NCBI GenBank assembly: GCA_017399905.1
Contig: JAFQAR010000048.1
Location: forward strand, 42,224-106,223
DNA: 64,000 nucleotides
Reading direction: 5' to 3'
Origin: Bacteroidales bacterium
GTDB lineage: Bacteria; Bacteroidota; Bacteroidia; Bacteroidales; UBA932
The notes beneath the pieces were generated by a model. It was given only the letters and a program-made list of their open reading frames with translations, did not search any database and had not been told where the DNA came from. The translations under genes were made by a program, and so were the position numbers. Of this stretch, positions 1 to 8,015 are shown one piece after another; position 1 is the first letter of the stretch; the number at the start of each line of letters is the position of its first letter.

Positions 1-1
1 T

Positions 2-676
2 TTCGACAGGCCTGACAAGGCATTGCTTGTCGGTTATGCCATCAGTGCAGATCTTGCATCTGTAGAAAAGTCAGTGCATTTTCTGACCGGGTGGGTTTCA
101 AGGTTCGACTCTCTGTCATTCCGTGAATCCCGTATTGCCGATAAGGTCCATGAAATTACAGGACTCAATGTCGGAACATGTGTCGATCCGACCCTCCTTA
201 CAGATTCGTCCATGTGGTCGGATGTCATCGATCATAAATGGAAAGACAGGAATTTTGTTCTTGTATATGAGGTCAGGTGGAAGAAGGAGAATAAAGGAGC
301 CTTAAGGAGAAAGGCTGCAGAACTTGCCCGATCCTTCGGTGATGGCTGCCAGGTGCTGGACCTCTCGTCAGGGAAATATTCTGTGTCTGATTTCGTCTCC
401 ATGTTCAGATATGCCAGATATGTCGTGACTACGTCCTTCCATGGCACCGTCTTCTCGCTGCTGTTCGAGAGGCCGTTTTATGTTTTTCCATTATGGAACG
501 GATATGATCTCAGATATATGGAGCTTCTTCATTCCGTAGGAGCGGCGGACCGTATCATGGCTTTAGACAGGCCACTTGCCGCTTCCGATATGGATTTCAG
601 CAGCATCAGAGTCCGTATGGATGTTCTGAGAGCCTCTTCGTCCGCCTTCTTAGACAACTCACTCGAACAAGAATAA
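2..676 (+). CDS. Polysaccharide pyruvyl transferase family protein (5' partial)
   Basis: The frame is open from the left window edge (first codon read at base 2), so the N-terminus lies outside. The visible part has the pattern of the polysaccharide pyruvyl transferase family (CsaB/WcaK-like): an SFRE segment, a 'DPTLL' segment near the middle, a conserved 'TTSFHGTVFSLLF' block, and a terminal helical stretch. Such enzymes move pyruvate from phosphoenolpyruvate onto sugars of exported polysaccharides. Three bases separate it from the downstream GT2 gene, so the two are probably co-transcribed as part of a surface-polysaccharide locus extending to the left. The first ATG-like codons in the window are not the true start. 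The family call is confident; the sugar acceptor cannot be read from sequence. Confidence 0.8.
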   Translation, partial: FDRPDKALLVGYAISADLASVEKSVHFLTGWVSRFDSLSFRESRIADKVHEITGLNVGTCVDPTLLTDSSMWSDVIDHKWKDRNFVLVYEVRWKKENKGALRRKAAELARSFGDGCQVLDLSSGKYSVSDFVSMFRYARYVVTTSFHGTVFSLLFERPFYVFPLWNGYDLRYMELLHSVGAADRIMALDRPLAASDMDFSSIRVRMDVLRASSSAFLDNSLEQE

Positions 677-679
677 TAT

Positions 680-1684
680 ATGCGCATATCTGTCATAATA
701 CCTGTATATAATGCTGCCTCAACACTTCACGCTACTGTTGAAAGCGTTCTGACTCAGGACTGTCCCGATGTGGAAATCATACTCGTAGATGATGGAAGCG
801 TCGATGACTCTCCACTCATATGTGACGACATATGCTCATCTGCATCGTCGGTCAAGGTCATCCATAAAGAGAACGGAGGTGTCAGTTCTGCAAGAAATGC
901 CGGCCTGTCTGTCGCTTCCGGAGATTATGTGATGTTTCTTGATTCCGACGATATGCTCAGGCCGGGATCCCTGCGTCTTATGGGCGGATATGATTCGGAT
1001 CTTGTTCTTGCCGGTTTCCGGAAGGTTCTGGATGGAAAAGTGACTGAGGTGAATGTACCCCGTGAGTCGGCTATGTATGAGGGAGTTGAAGAAATGAGCG
1101 GCTTTCTGGATGATGTGATAGGGGAAAAGGACTGTTTCCTGCTCAATTCTTCCTGCTTCAAGCTTTACAGACGTTCGATTGTGGAGGAATACGGTCTGAG
1201 GTTTGATGAGGCCCTCAGGTATGGTGAAGACAAGATGTTCGTGTTCAGATATCTTCTGTGTGCATCATCTGCCACGACGGTCCATGAGGTCGCGTATGAT
1301 TATATTATCCGCAGGGAGTCGCTAAGCAGCGATGTCACGTCTGATTCCCATGTTTCTCAGATACTCATGCTTCTGGAACAATATACCGTTGTCCTGACCG
1401 GATTGCAGGCCCGCTATGCCGGCAGCGTGAAACTGAAGGCACTGTATCATGTCGATGTGGTATGCAGATATGTGTTCAGGATACTCACCTGTTTCTGCAG
1501 GAACACTTCAGAACATTGCAATCCTGAGGTGCTGGCTCTCCTGTACCGGTATATGGGAGAAGATCGGAAGCTTTCCATCTTTTCTGTCCGTCCGGCACAG
1601 ATCCCCAATGTCATCCTTTACAGATTCGGCAGCCCTCGCTTTTCAGTGCGGGTCTATTCTTTCGTTTCAAGAATCTTGAGATAG
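680..1684 (+). CDS. Glycosyltransferase family 2
   Basis: A 334-residue GT-A fold protein. It opens with the classic 'ISVIIPVYNAASTL' strand-loop, followed by 'EIILVDDGSVDDS' (nucleotide-sugar binding) and 'MFLDSDDML', the DXD-type metal site. A further acidic segment, 'EALRYGEDKMF', fits the catalytic base region of WcaA/EpsJ-like enzymes. It should add one sugar to a lipid-linked surface polysaccharide at the inner face of the cytoplasmic membrane. It follows the pyruvyl transferase by 3 bp. Its last 31 bases overlap the end of the convergent GT4 gene. Donor and acceptor sugars are unknown. Confidence 0.9.
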   Translation: MRISVIIPVYNAASTLHATVESVLTQDCPDVEIILVDDGSVDDSPLICDDICSSASSVKVIHKENGGVSSARNAGLSVASGDYVMFLDSDDMLRPGSLRLMGGYDSDLVLAGFRKVLDGKVTEVNVPRESAMYEGVEEMSGFLDDVIGEKDCFLLNSSCFKLYRRSIVEEYGLRFDEALRYGEDKMFVFRYLLCASSATTVHEVAYDYIIRRESLSSDVTSDSHVSQILMLLEQYTVVLTGLQARYAGSVKLKALYHVDVVCRYVFRILTCFCRNTSEHCNPEVLALLYRYMGEDRKLSIFSVRPAQIPNVILYRFGSPRFSVRVYSFVSRILR

Positions 1685-2754
1685 ATTTCCTTCAGGTGAG
1701 TCATTACACCTCCAGGCAGATAAGGCTTGACATTTCTGAGGCTTGCTTCGCCTTCTGTCCTGATCAGTTCAGGATTGTCCGCATATCTTGACATTGCCCT
1801 CCATATCTCTTCTTCATTTCCGGGAGTGACGAGAATACCGTTATTGTCGACAACTTCAGGTATTCCTCCGACAGGGGTCGATATGATCGGGCAGCCGTAG
1901 CTCATCGCCTCCAGTATGCTTATCGGCAGGCCTTCGTTGAAGGATGGCAGCACATATACGTCAGCCCAGTTGAGCAGACGGATCTTCTTCTCTCCGCTGA
2001 CCCAGCCTTCAAATCTGACGATTTCTTCAAGACCGTTTTCCTTGATTGCCTGCATAAGCTGATCTTCGTTTCTGTTCCCTCCGATCCTGAGTCCGATCCT
2101 GCCGGCGGCTTCCTCTTTATGTGCGGATATCGCCCTTATGATGTCGAAGACTCCCTTCCGTTGTCCGATTTCTCCGAGGAAGAGGAAATGTGTGAGCCCG
2201 TCTTCCTGCCTGCTTTCGGGCATTGCTGTCGGTTCAGGAGTAATGTTGTGAAGCACGGTCATTCTGCCGCTTTCAATGCCAATGGAGCCGAACCATTCCT
2301 TCCATGATTCCGAAAGGACTATAAGAAGGTCTGCCTTTTTCAGGCTCTCAAGTATTCTGGCCTTGTCTTTTTCATCTGATTCGTTGTAGAAATCCTTGAA
2401 ACGGCTTGCATGTACGTGCAGGATTACCTTCTTTCCGAAGAATCGGGCCATCCTGCTTATCTGGGCGTTTCTCCAGAAAGATCCGTCTGCTGCGGTGTGC
2501 TGGTGGACAATCCTGACCTTACGGTCGAATATCATCCTTACGGCCATGCGCAGGCAGCTTGTGACGAACCACCATGCCTTGGTGAGCTTTCCACCTTCCT
2601 TGTAGATAGGGTAGTATCGGAGATCCTCTATGTTCCTGCTCCAATAAGCCACTACGGCAGAAATGCCGCCAGGATGATTCCTGAGATAGTAATCACCTGT
2701 CATCAGTACCTTTTCGGAAATGCTCCTTTCTATAATCGGCCGTGTCTGTGTCAT
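1654..2754 (-). CDS. Glycosyltransferase family 4
   Basis: A 366-residue GT-B fold enzyme. Residues around 30 hold an NHPGGISAVV segment typical of the donor-side N-terminal domain. The C-terminal half has 'FLGEIGQRKGVFDII' and then the GT4 signature 'LPSFNEGLPISILEAMSYGCPIIS', with the E-x7-E pair that binds the nucleotide-sugar diphosphate. The reading starts at the ATG whose complement ends at 2754, about 57 bp downstream of a TAGATTTG box. It converges on the GT2 gene with a 31-bp overlap. It probably belongs to the same cell-surface glycan locus but is transcribed separately. Substrate unknown. Confidence 0.9.
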   Translation of the reverse strand: MTQTRPIIERSISEKVLMTGDYYLRNHPGGISAVVAYWSRNIEDLRYYPIYKEGGKLTKAWWFVTSCLRMAVRMIFDRKVRIVHQHTAADGSFWRNAQISRMARFFGKKVILHVHASRFKDFYNESDEKDKARILESLKKADLLIVLSESWKEWFGSIGIESGRMTVLHNITPEPTAMPESRQEDGLTHFLFLGEIGQRKGVFDIIRAISAHKEEAAGRIGLRIGGNRNEDQLMQAIKENGLEEIVRFEGWVSGEKKIRLLNWADVYVLPSFNEGLPISILEAMSYGCPIISTPVGGIPEVVDNNGILVTPGNEEEIWRAMSRYADNPELIRTEGEASLRNVKPYLPGGVMTHLKEIYLKILETKE

Positions 2755-2810
2755 ATGGTTGTTCGAGTCTGTTATGTGTGCATATGCACTGTGGATCCGT
2801 TACCCTTCTG

Positions 2811-2818
2811 CAAATCTA
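2811..2818 (-). promoter_or_regulatory. Predicted -7 box for the GT4 gene
   Basis: The minus strand reads TAGATTTG, a full match to the Bacteroidota -7 consensus TAnnTTTG, in the 105-bp gap upstream of the GT4 start. No clear -33 TTTG at the usual 19-21 bp distance was found, so this rests on the -7 match and position. Confidence 0.5.
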
Positions 2819-2859
2819 CTAATTTAATCGTCAGAATCACTCATCGTCAAGCAAAAGCT

Positions 2860-3618
2860 TTACCGTTCGTCTTCACGTCCGGAAACAAGCCTTCTGAATG
2901 AGCGCGGTATGTTCGACCTGAAGGACATTCTTTTTCCTGTGTATGGATGAGTGAATGTCAGTCCTGCAGCATGGAGAGCCAGTCTTCCTGCTGGGTCTGT
3001 AGTAGCCCCGTATTTCCTGTCTCCGGCTATCGGATGGCCTATCCAGCTGCTGTGGATCCTCAGCTGGTTCTTTCTTCCTGTTTCCAGACAGAATTCTGTC
3101 ATGGTATATCGGGTGCCGGAATAAGTTCCAGTCTTCATGGTCAGGCACCGTGTCGAAGCGTAGACCCATCCGTTCCGTGGAGGATTATCCGCTGTATCCC
3201 CGGCTTCCATAGCGTAGCAATGCATCTTGAGTGTTTTCGGATTCTCGTACAGCCAGGATTCAATCCATCCTTCTTCACTGTCGATCTTTCCTTCAAGAAC
3301 TGCAATGTACCGTCTTTCCGAAATCATTTCTTCCCAGTTTTCCTGAAGAACATGTTTTGTCTGTTCGTCTTTTGCAAAAACAAGAAGTCCGGATGTGTCC
3401 CTGTCGAGCCTGTGGACGATGAATATGCGGTTGTTCCTGCCTTTTTTTCCAGCCCTTTCCTTTACGGTAGCGTTAAGGAGGGAATATGCTGTCACTTCGC
3501 CCGGACGGCCTGTTGACATGGTAAGCAGGCCGCTCGGCTTTTCGACTACAATAAGCCATTCGTCCTCGAAGACGATCTTCAAGGCTTCTCCAATGTTCTT
3601 TTCAGGTCCTTTTCTCAT
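2860..3618 (-). CDS. RluA-family RNA pseudouridine synthase
   Basis: A 252-residue protein of the RluA/RluC/RluD family, which isomerises uridine to pseudouridine in rRNA or tRNA. The catalytic-aspartate motif 'HRLDRDTSG' is intact at about residues 68-76, followed by 'GLLVFAKDEQTKHVLQENW'. The C-terminal conserved stretches 'GRKNQLRIH' and 'IGHPIAGDRKYG' are also present. There is no N-terminal S4 domain, so it resembles the shorter RluA/TruC-type members. It is divergent from the HsdR-N gene, with back-to-back promoter boxes in the 56-bp spacer. Which RNA position it modifies cannot be assigned. Confidence 0.92.
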   Translation of the reverse strand: MRKGPEKNIGEALKIVFEDEWLIVVEKPSGLLTMSTGRPGEVTAYSLLNATVKERAGKKGRNNRIFIVHRLDRDTSGLLVFAKDEQTKHVLQENWEEMISERRYIAVLEGKIDSEEGWIESWLYENPKTLKMHCYAMEAGDTADNPPRNGWVYASTRCLTMKTGTYSGTRYTMTEFCLETGRKNQLRIHSSWIGHPIAGDRKYGATTDPAGRLALHAAGLTFTHPYTGKRMSFRSNIPRSFRRLVSGREDER

Positions 3619-3638
3619 CCTGCAGTGATTTCTTTCTG

Positions 3639-3646
3639 CAAATCTA
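3639..3646 (-). promoter_or_regulatory. Predicted -7 box for the pseudouridine synthase gene
   Basis: TAGATTTG on the minus strand, 20 bp upstream of the ATG at 3618. It lies back to back with the plus-strand box at 3661, making a compact divergent promoter. Confidence 0.55.
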
Positions 3647-3660
3647 CGAATAAATTTGAC

Positions 3661-3668
3661 TATATTTG
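3661..3668 (+). promoter_or_regulatory. Predicted -7 box for the HsdR-N gene
   Basis: TATATTTG matches TAnnTTTG fully and ends only 6 bp before the ATG at 3675, so the transcript would start at or next to the start codon. A second match, TAAATTTG, sits 10 bp further upstream at 3651-3658. Confidence 0.55.
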
Positions 3669-3674
3669 CAGATT

Positions 3675-4091
3675 ATGGATACCAGGCAGACCATATGGGA
3701 CCCGATAAGAAAGAAGAATGTTGCTCTGACTCCCGAAGAGAGAGTGAGGCAATGGTGCATCGGCATACTTGCCGACCACTATCAGGTGCCGGTACATATG
3801 ATGATGAGCGAGGCCGGTTTCAAGCTTGGTGAAAAGCAGTACCGTGCCGATATACTTGTCTATGACCGTAAGATGAAGCCGTTGGTCGTGGTTGAATGTA
3901 AAAGACCTGAAGTCGACCTTACGAGGGAAGTCCTCGACCAGGCCGTGAGATACAATATGGTGCTCAATGTCAGGTATATGATAATAACGAACGGTCTCAA
4001 GACCCTGATCCTCAAACGTAATGAAGAAGATGGGAGGGTGAGCTATGCTCCTTCAGGGTCAATGCCGGTATACAATGATATGGTGATTTGA
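3675..4091 (+). CDS. Orphan HsdR N-terminal-domain (PD-(D/E)XK nuclease-fold) protein
   Basis: A 138-residue protein that is essentially the N-terminal nuclease-fold domain of type I restriction HsdR subunits standing alone. The PD-(D/E)XK signature can be read as an Asp in 'YRADILVYD' and the Glu/Lys pair in 'VVVECKRPEVD'. I chose the ATG at 3675 because the upstream TTG lies inside the predicted -7 box. No helicase, HsdM or HsdS gene is nearby, so this is not a restriction system. It sits one base before cca and then a Xer-type recombinase, which suggests a housekeeping nucleic-acid role. The real function of this widespread Bacteroidota family is unknown to me. Confidence 0.8.
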   Translation: MDTRQTIWDPIRKKNVALTPEERVRQWCIGILADHYQVPVHMMMSEAGFKLGEKQYRADILVYDRKMKPLVVVECKRPEVDLTREVLDQAVRYNMVLNVRYMIITNGLKTLILKRNEEDGRVSYAPSGSMPVYNDMVI

Positions 4092-4092
4092 T

Positions 4093-5604
4093 ATGGCAGC
4101 AACTATAACACAGGGATTTCTTGACCATAAGATTTTTTCCATCATTTCCGAAGCCGCTCAGGAAATGGGCGTCAGGGCTTTTGTGATAGGCGGTTATGTC
4201 CGTGACTGCTTTCTTGCAAGACCGAGCAAGGATATTGACATCGTAGTGGAAGGCAGCGGAATCGCCTTGGCCGAAGCTGTGGGCAATAAGGTCCATAGCA
4301 ATGTCTCCGTATTCAGGAATTTCGGTACCGCGATGCTCAGATATCACGGCATAGAGGTCGAGTTTGTCGGTGCAAGAAAGGAATCGTACAGAAGGGACTC
4401 AAGAAAACCAATAGTTGAGGACGGAACACTGGAGGACGACCAGCTCAGAAGAGATTTTACCATCAATGCGATGGCCTTCAGCCTGCAGAAGGAGGATTTC
4501 GGCGCTCTTGTCGATCCTTTCGGCGGCATAAGGGATCTTGCATCAGGCCAGATAAGGACACCTCTTGATCCGGATACGACCTACAGTGATGACCCGTTGA
4601 GAATGGTGAGGGCCGTCAGATTCGCGACAAAGCTCTCTACTGCGGATCACCCGTTCGTGATTGTTCCTGAATCAATCGAGTCAATCCGTAGGAACAGGCA
4701 TAGAATGGAGATTCTTTCGAAGGAACGTATAGTTGAGGAACTGAACAAGATACTCGTCACTCCCAAGCCTTCTTTGGGCTTCCGTCTTCTTGACGAGACA
4801 GGTCTTCTTGACTATATCCTTCCGCAGCTGTCCAAGCTGAAAGGTGTGGAGACTGTCGAGGGCAAAGGACATAAGGAGAATTTCTCCCATACCCTCGAAG
4901 TCCTTGATAATGTAGCTGCCGCTGAAACTGAAGCCATAGCGGAAGGCCGTCTCATGGATTATGTGTTCGAGGATGGACAGGAGACCGCTCAGGTCAGGAC
5001 TGAACCGAACGTGTGGCTCAGGTGGGCTGCGCTTCTGCATGATATAGCGAAGCCTGCGACCAAGAGATATGACGAGAATCTGGGCTGGACATTCCACGGA
5101 CATGAAGTAGTGGGGGCGAGATGGATCCCGAAGATATTCCAGAGCATGAAGATGCCTCTGAATGAAAAGATGAAGTATGTGCAGAAACTTGTCTCCCTTC
5201 ATCTGCGTCCGATAGCTCTTGTTACGGAGGAAGTTACGGATTCGGCCGTGCGCAGGCTGCTTTTCGATGCAGGGAACGATATAGATGACCTGATGCTGCT
5301 GTGCAATGCCGACATCACGTCCAAGAATCCGCGTAAGGTTGCAAGGCTCCATTCCAACTTCGAGCTTGTCAGGAGGAAGCTTGTCGAGGTAGAGGCGAAG
5401 GATGCCATACGTAATTTCAAGAACCCTGTCACAGGTGACTATATTATGGAGACATTCGGCATAGGACCATGCAATCTCATAGGTCAGCTTAAGGAGCATG
5501 TGAAAAACGCCATTCTTGACGGTGAGATAGAGAACTCCTTCGAGGCAGCCGATGTCCTGATGCGCGCAAAGGCCGCTGAATTGGGCCTGACTCCCGTGAA
5601 ATGA
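4093..5604 (+). CDS. cca: CCA-adding tRNA nucleotidyltransferase with HD domain
   Basis: A 503-residue class II CCA-adding enzyme, which builds or repairs the 3'-CCA end of tRNAs. The N-terminal polymerase-beta head shows 'VIGGYVRDCFL' (residues ~28-38) and the metal-binding pair in 'KDIDIVVEG'. These are followed by 'RRDFTINAMAF' and 'DDPLRMVRAVRFATKL', the neck region. A C-terminal HD phosphohydrolase domain carries 'ALLHDIAKPATK' and a downstream 'HGHEVVGA'. The gene starts one base after the HsdR-N stop and its TGA overlaps the recombinase ATG (ATGA at 5601-5604), indicating translational coupling. The family call is secure; the phosphatase activity of the HD domain is inferred from relatives. 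Confidence 0.95.
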   Translation: MAATITQGFLDHKIFSIISEAAQEMGVRAFVIGGYVRDCFLARPSKDIDIVVEGSGIALAEAVGNKVHSNVSVFRNFGTAMLRYHGIEVEFVGARKESYRRDSRKPIVEDGTLEDDQLRRDFTINAMAFSLQKEDFGALVDPFGGIRDLASGQIRTPLDPDTTYSDDPLRMVRAVRFATKLSTADHPFVIVPESIESIRRNRHRMEILSKERIVEELNKILVTPKPSLGFRLLDETGLLDYILPQLSKLKGVETVEGKGHKENFSHTLEVLDNVAAAETEAIAEGRLMDYVFEDGQETAQVRTEPNVWLRWAALLHDIAKPATKRYDENLGWTFHGHEVVGARWIPKIFQSMKMPLNEKMKYVQKLVSLHLRPIALVTEEVTDSAVRRLLFDAGNDIDDLMLLCNADITSKNPRKVARLHSNFELVRRKLVEVEAKDAIRNFKNPVTGDYIMETFGIGPCNLIGQLKEHVKNAILDGEIENSFEAADVLMRAKAAELGLTPVK

Positions 5605-6593
5605 CACTTATTGACAGATACATCGGTTATGTGAGGGATATCAGAAGGTATTCCCCTAAGACCGTTGCCGTTTATGAGGACGTTCTTCGTCAGTATCTCC
5701 GTGTGACATTTGATTCGGACGAGGTGACGGATAAGGAAATCGTCGCTTCGATGAATCATTCGGAAATACGTTCTTATGAGGTGTGGCTTCTCGAGTCCGA
5801 TCCTCCGAAATCTGCCCGTACAGTCTCGCTGCATCTGTCAGCACTGAGCGGTTTCTGCCGCTATCTCATGAAGGAAGGTGTTCTGAAGTCCAATCCTGTC
5901 AGACTTGTGGCCAAGCCGAAGCAGGAAAAGCGTCTGCCCCATTTTATACGTGATACGGCCCTTTCCGAGTATCTCAAGAATACATCACACCTCTTTGACG
6001 AGGAGGAGATGCGTATGTTCTGTGAATCCTGGGACACACCTCTCGGAAAGAAATGTTATGAAGATATTCTGGCAGCTCTTATAGTGCGTATCCTTTATTC
6101 TTCCGGTTTACGTCGTTCCGAACTTGTCGGCCTGTGTATTTCTGACGTCGATTTTGGTCGGAATGTTGTTAAAGTAAGGGGAAAAGGAGATAAAATGCGT
6201 GAAATTCCTCTTATAGATAGCTTATCTGAAGAAATTTTATTATATTTGAAAGCAGTTGAGACAATGTGCGGACGGAACAGATCTTTGACAGAACCGCTTC
6301 TGGTGACATATAAGGGTTCGAGAATATATCCGGAATATGTCAACAGGGCAGTGAAGGGCGGACTTGAAGGCTATAAAGATATGCCGGGGCGCAAATCTCC
6401 CCATGTTCTGAGACACTCGCTTGCCACAGAACTTCTTGACAGGGAAGTCGACCTCAATTCCATCAAGGAACTTCTCGGCCACTCTTCATTAGCTGCGACT
6501 CAGGTCTATACCCACAGCACCATTGCCCGACTGAAGAGTATTTATGAACAAGCCCACCCAAGGGCAAAAAACGGAGGTAAACATGGAGATTAG
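5601..6593 (+). CDS. Tyrosine recombinase, XerC/XerD type
   Basis: A 330-residue tyrosine recombinase with an N-terminal SAM-like core-binding domain (residues ~1-100) and a C-terminal catalytic domain. The catalytic residues are readable: Arg in 'YSSGLRRSELVGL', Lys in 'VRGKGDKMREIPL', 'HVLRHSLATELL', and 'LLGHSSLAATQVYTH' with the final Tyr nucleophile. Xer enzymes resolve chromosome dimers at dif with a partner Xer. Its place in an operon with cca and hpf, without phage genes or an att duplication, argues for a housekeeping Xer rather than an integrase. It has an unusually long insertion between the two domains (about residues 105-150). XerC and XerD cannot be told apart here. Confidence 0.9.
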   Translation: MTLIDRYIGYVRDIRRYSPKTVAVYEDVLRQYLRVTFDSDEVTDKEIVASMNHSEIRSYEVWLLESDPPKSARTVSLHLSALSGFCRYLMKEGVLKSNPVRLVAKPKQEKRLPHFIRDTALSEYLKNTSHLFDEEEMRMFCESWDTPLGKKCYEDILAALIVRILYSSGLRRSELVGLCISDVDFGRNVVKVRGKGDKMREIPLIDSLSEEILLYLKAVETMCGRNRSLTEPLLVTYKGSRIYPEYVNRAVKGGLEGYKDMPGRKSPHVLRHSLATELLDREVDLNSIKELLGHSSLAATQVYTHSTIARLKSIYEQAHPRAKNGGKHGD

Positions 6594-6873
6594 AGTTCAG
6601 AGCATCAAGTTCAATGCAGATCAGAAACTGTTGGACTTTATTGACAAGAAATTCTCTCGTATCGAGAAATTCTATGATGCAGTAACAGGAGTGGATGTGG
6701 CGCTTTCATTGCTTCCAGACCATGAAAACAAGAACGTGAAGGTTCAGGTCAGCATACCTGGCAGCACGATCGTGGTCGAGAAGAATGCGAAGACCTTCGA
6801 AGACGCAGTGGTTGATTGCGCGGACATTCTCAAGGAAAAACTTGTAAAGGTAAAGGAAAGAAGAGCAGAATAA
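6583..6873 (+). CDS. hpf: Ribosome hibernation promoting factor, short HPF/RaiA type
   Basis: A 96-residue protein matching the short HPF/RaiA family, which binds the 30S subunit and stabilises inactive ribosomes in stationary phase. It has the beta-alpha-beta-beta-beta-alpha pattern, ending in 'KTFEDAVVDCADILKEKL' and a basic tail 'KVKERRAE'. I start at 6583 because GGAGG (6573-6577), rare in this window, lies 5 bp upstream. The longer reading from 6544 would add 13 residues with no similarity. The start overlaps the recombinase stop by 11 bp. A strong terminator follows, closing the HsdR-N/cca/xer/hpf operon. Confidence 0.9.
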   Translation: MEIRVQSIKFNADQKLLDFIDKKFSRIEKFYDAVTGVDVALSLLPDHENKNVKVQVSIPGSTIVVEKNAKTFEDAVVDCADILKEKLVKVKERRAE

Positions 6874-6893
6874 TAACATCGTATTCAGATTCG

Positions 6894-6919
6894 GCAGCAC
6901 CCCAAGGTGCTGCTTTTTT
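6894..6919 (+). terminator. Rho-independent terminator after hpf
   Basis: GCAGCACC (6894-6901) pairs perfectly with GGTGCTGC (6906-6913) around a CCAA loop, followed by six T (6914-6919). It ends the operon that runs from 3675. Confidence 0.92.
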
Positions 6920-6953
6920 GTAGCAAAACGGATGTCTTGTCGTCTAAATATAT

Positions 6954-6961
6954 TATCTTTG
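6954..6961 (+). promoter_or_regulatory. Predicted -7 box for the holA operon
   Basis: TATCTTTG, a full TAnnTTTG match lying just after the hpf terminator and ending 7 bp before the holA ATG. The mRNA should be leaderless or nearly so. Confidence 0.6.
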
Positions 6962-6968
6962 TCTGATT

Positions 6969-8009
6969 ATGGCTAAAGGATTTGCAGAGACAGATTCCCT
7001 GTGCAGGGAGATTGTGAATGATGCCCGCAACGGCGTCTTCAAACCGGTTTATCTTCTTATGGGAGATGAACCGTATTACGTCGATATGGTGTGCGATGCG
7101 ATCATGGAATATTGTCTCGATGAGAGCGAGAGGGATTTCAATCAGACTGTATGCTATGGAGCTGATGTGGATGCCGATACCGTGATTACGGCAGCAAGAA
7201 GATATCCGATGTTTTCCGAGCGCCAGCTCGTTGTCGTGAAGGAGGCTCAGATGATGAGAAGCCTTGAAGAACTTTCGGTCTATTGCCAGAAGCCATTGGA
7301 ATCTACGGTACTTGTCATAGCTATGCATGGGGCAGGTGCCGACAAGAGAAAATCCTTGTACAAGACTGTATCCAAGATGGGAGTTGTAGTGGATTCACAG
7401 GCTCTTAGGGATTACGAGATGCCTAAATGGATATCGATGTTCTATCAGACCAAAGGTCTTCGTATTGCTCCCGATGCTGCAGCCCTTCTTGGAGAATATG
7501 CGGGAACCGACCTGAACAAGATCTCGATAGAAACCGAAAAGATGCTCAAGAATCTTCCTGAAGGTACGGTGGAGGTGTCTTCTTCAGATATTGAACGAAA
7601 TGTCGGAATCAGCAGACAGTTCAGCATCTTTGAGCTGACAAGGGAACTTTCTATGAAGAATCCGGCAAAGGCTTTGCGTATAGCTGCATATATAGGCTCT
7701 TCTGCAAAGTTCGCCATGCCTATGGCCGTCAGTGCGCTGTATACTCATTTCTATAGAATCCTGAAGTATGGGGCGCTGCTGATGAAGACTCCGCGTCCGG
7801 CAAACGACCAGAAGATGAAGGTACTGGGTGTCAACCCGTACTTCTTTTCCGAATATGACACTGCTGTCAGGAATTATCCTGTCAGAAAGTGCATGGCGGT
7901 GATTGCGCTTCTGAAGGAATATGACTTCAAGGGCAAAGGTGGTGAGGTCGGCGAGGCGACCCCTGCAGAACTGATGATGGAACTGACAGCAAAAATATTA
8001 AACATATAA
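6969..8009 (+). CDS. holA: DNA polymerase III subunit delta
   Basis: A 346-residue protein matching the delta subunit of the clamp loader, which opens the beta sliding clamp during replication. The start has 'VYLLMGDEPYYVDMV', the degenerate P-loop region of delta (no true Walker lysine). 'YPMFSERQLVVVKEAQ' and 'YAGTDLNKISIETEKM' are further family landmarks, and the C-terminal collar helices contain 'PYFFSEYDTAVRNYP'. It is the first gene of a long operon, 6 bp ahead of the ABC ATPase. Expression is likely constitutive from the box at 6954. Confidence 0.93.
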   Translation: MAKGFAETDSLCREIVNDARNGVFKPVYLLMGDEPYYVDMVCDAIMEYCLDESERDFNQTVCYGADVDADTVITAARRYPMFSERQLVVVKEAQMMRSLEELSVYCQKPLESTVLVIAMHGAGADKRKSLYKTVSKMGVVVDSQALRDYEMPKWISMFYQTKGLRIAPDAAALLGEYAGTDLNKISIETEKMLKNLPEGTVEVSSSDIERNVGISRQFSIFELTRELSMKNPAKALRIAAYIGSSAKFAMPMAVSALYTHFYRILKYGALLMKTPRPANDQKMKVLGVNPYFFSEYDTAVRNYPVRKCMAVIALLKEYDFKGKGGEVGEATPAELMMELTAKILNI

Positions 8010-8015
8010 TATAAA

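Noticed and set aside
3675-4091. Type I restriction-modification system suggested by the HsdR-like domain
   Set aside because: No helicase part, HsdM or HsdS; the neighbours are cca and a Xer-type recombinase.
4681-5607. A 308-codon open frame on the minus strand opposite cca
   Set aside because: It mirrors the codon phase of the well-supported cca gene, has no family motifs, and its extent follows cca's codon bias.
5601-6593. Phage or element integrase marking a mobile element
   Set aside because: Coupled to cca and hpf, no att repeats, tRNA gene or element genes nearby; fits a housekeeping Xer.
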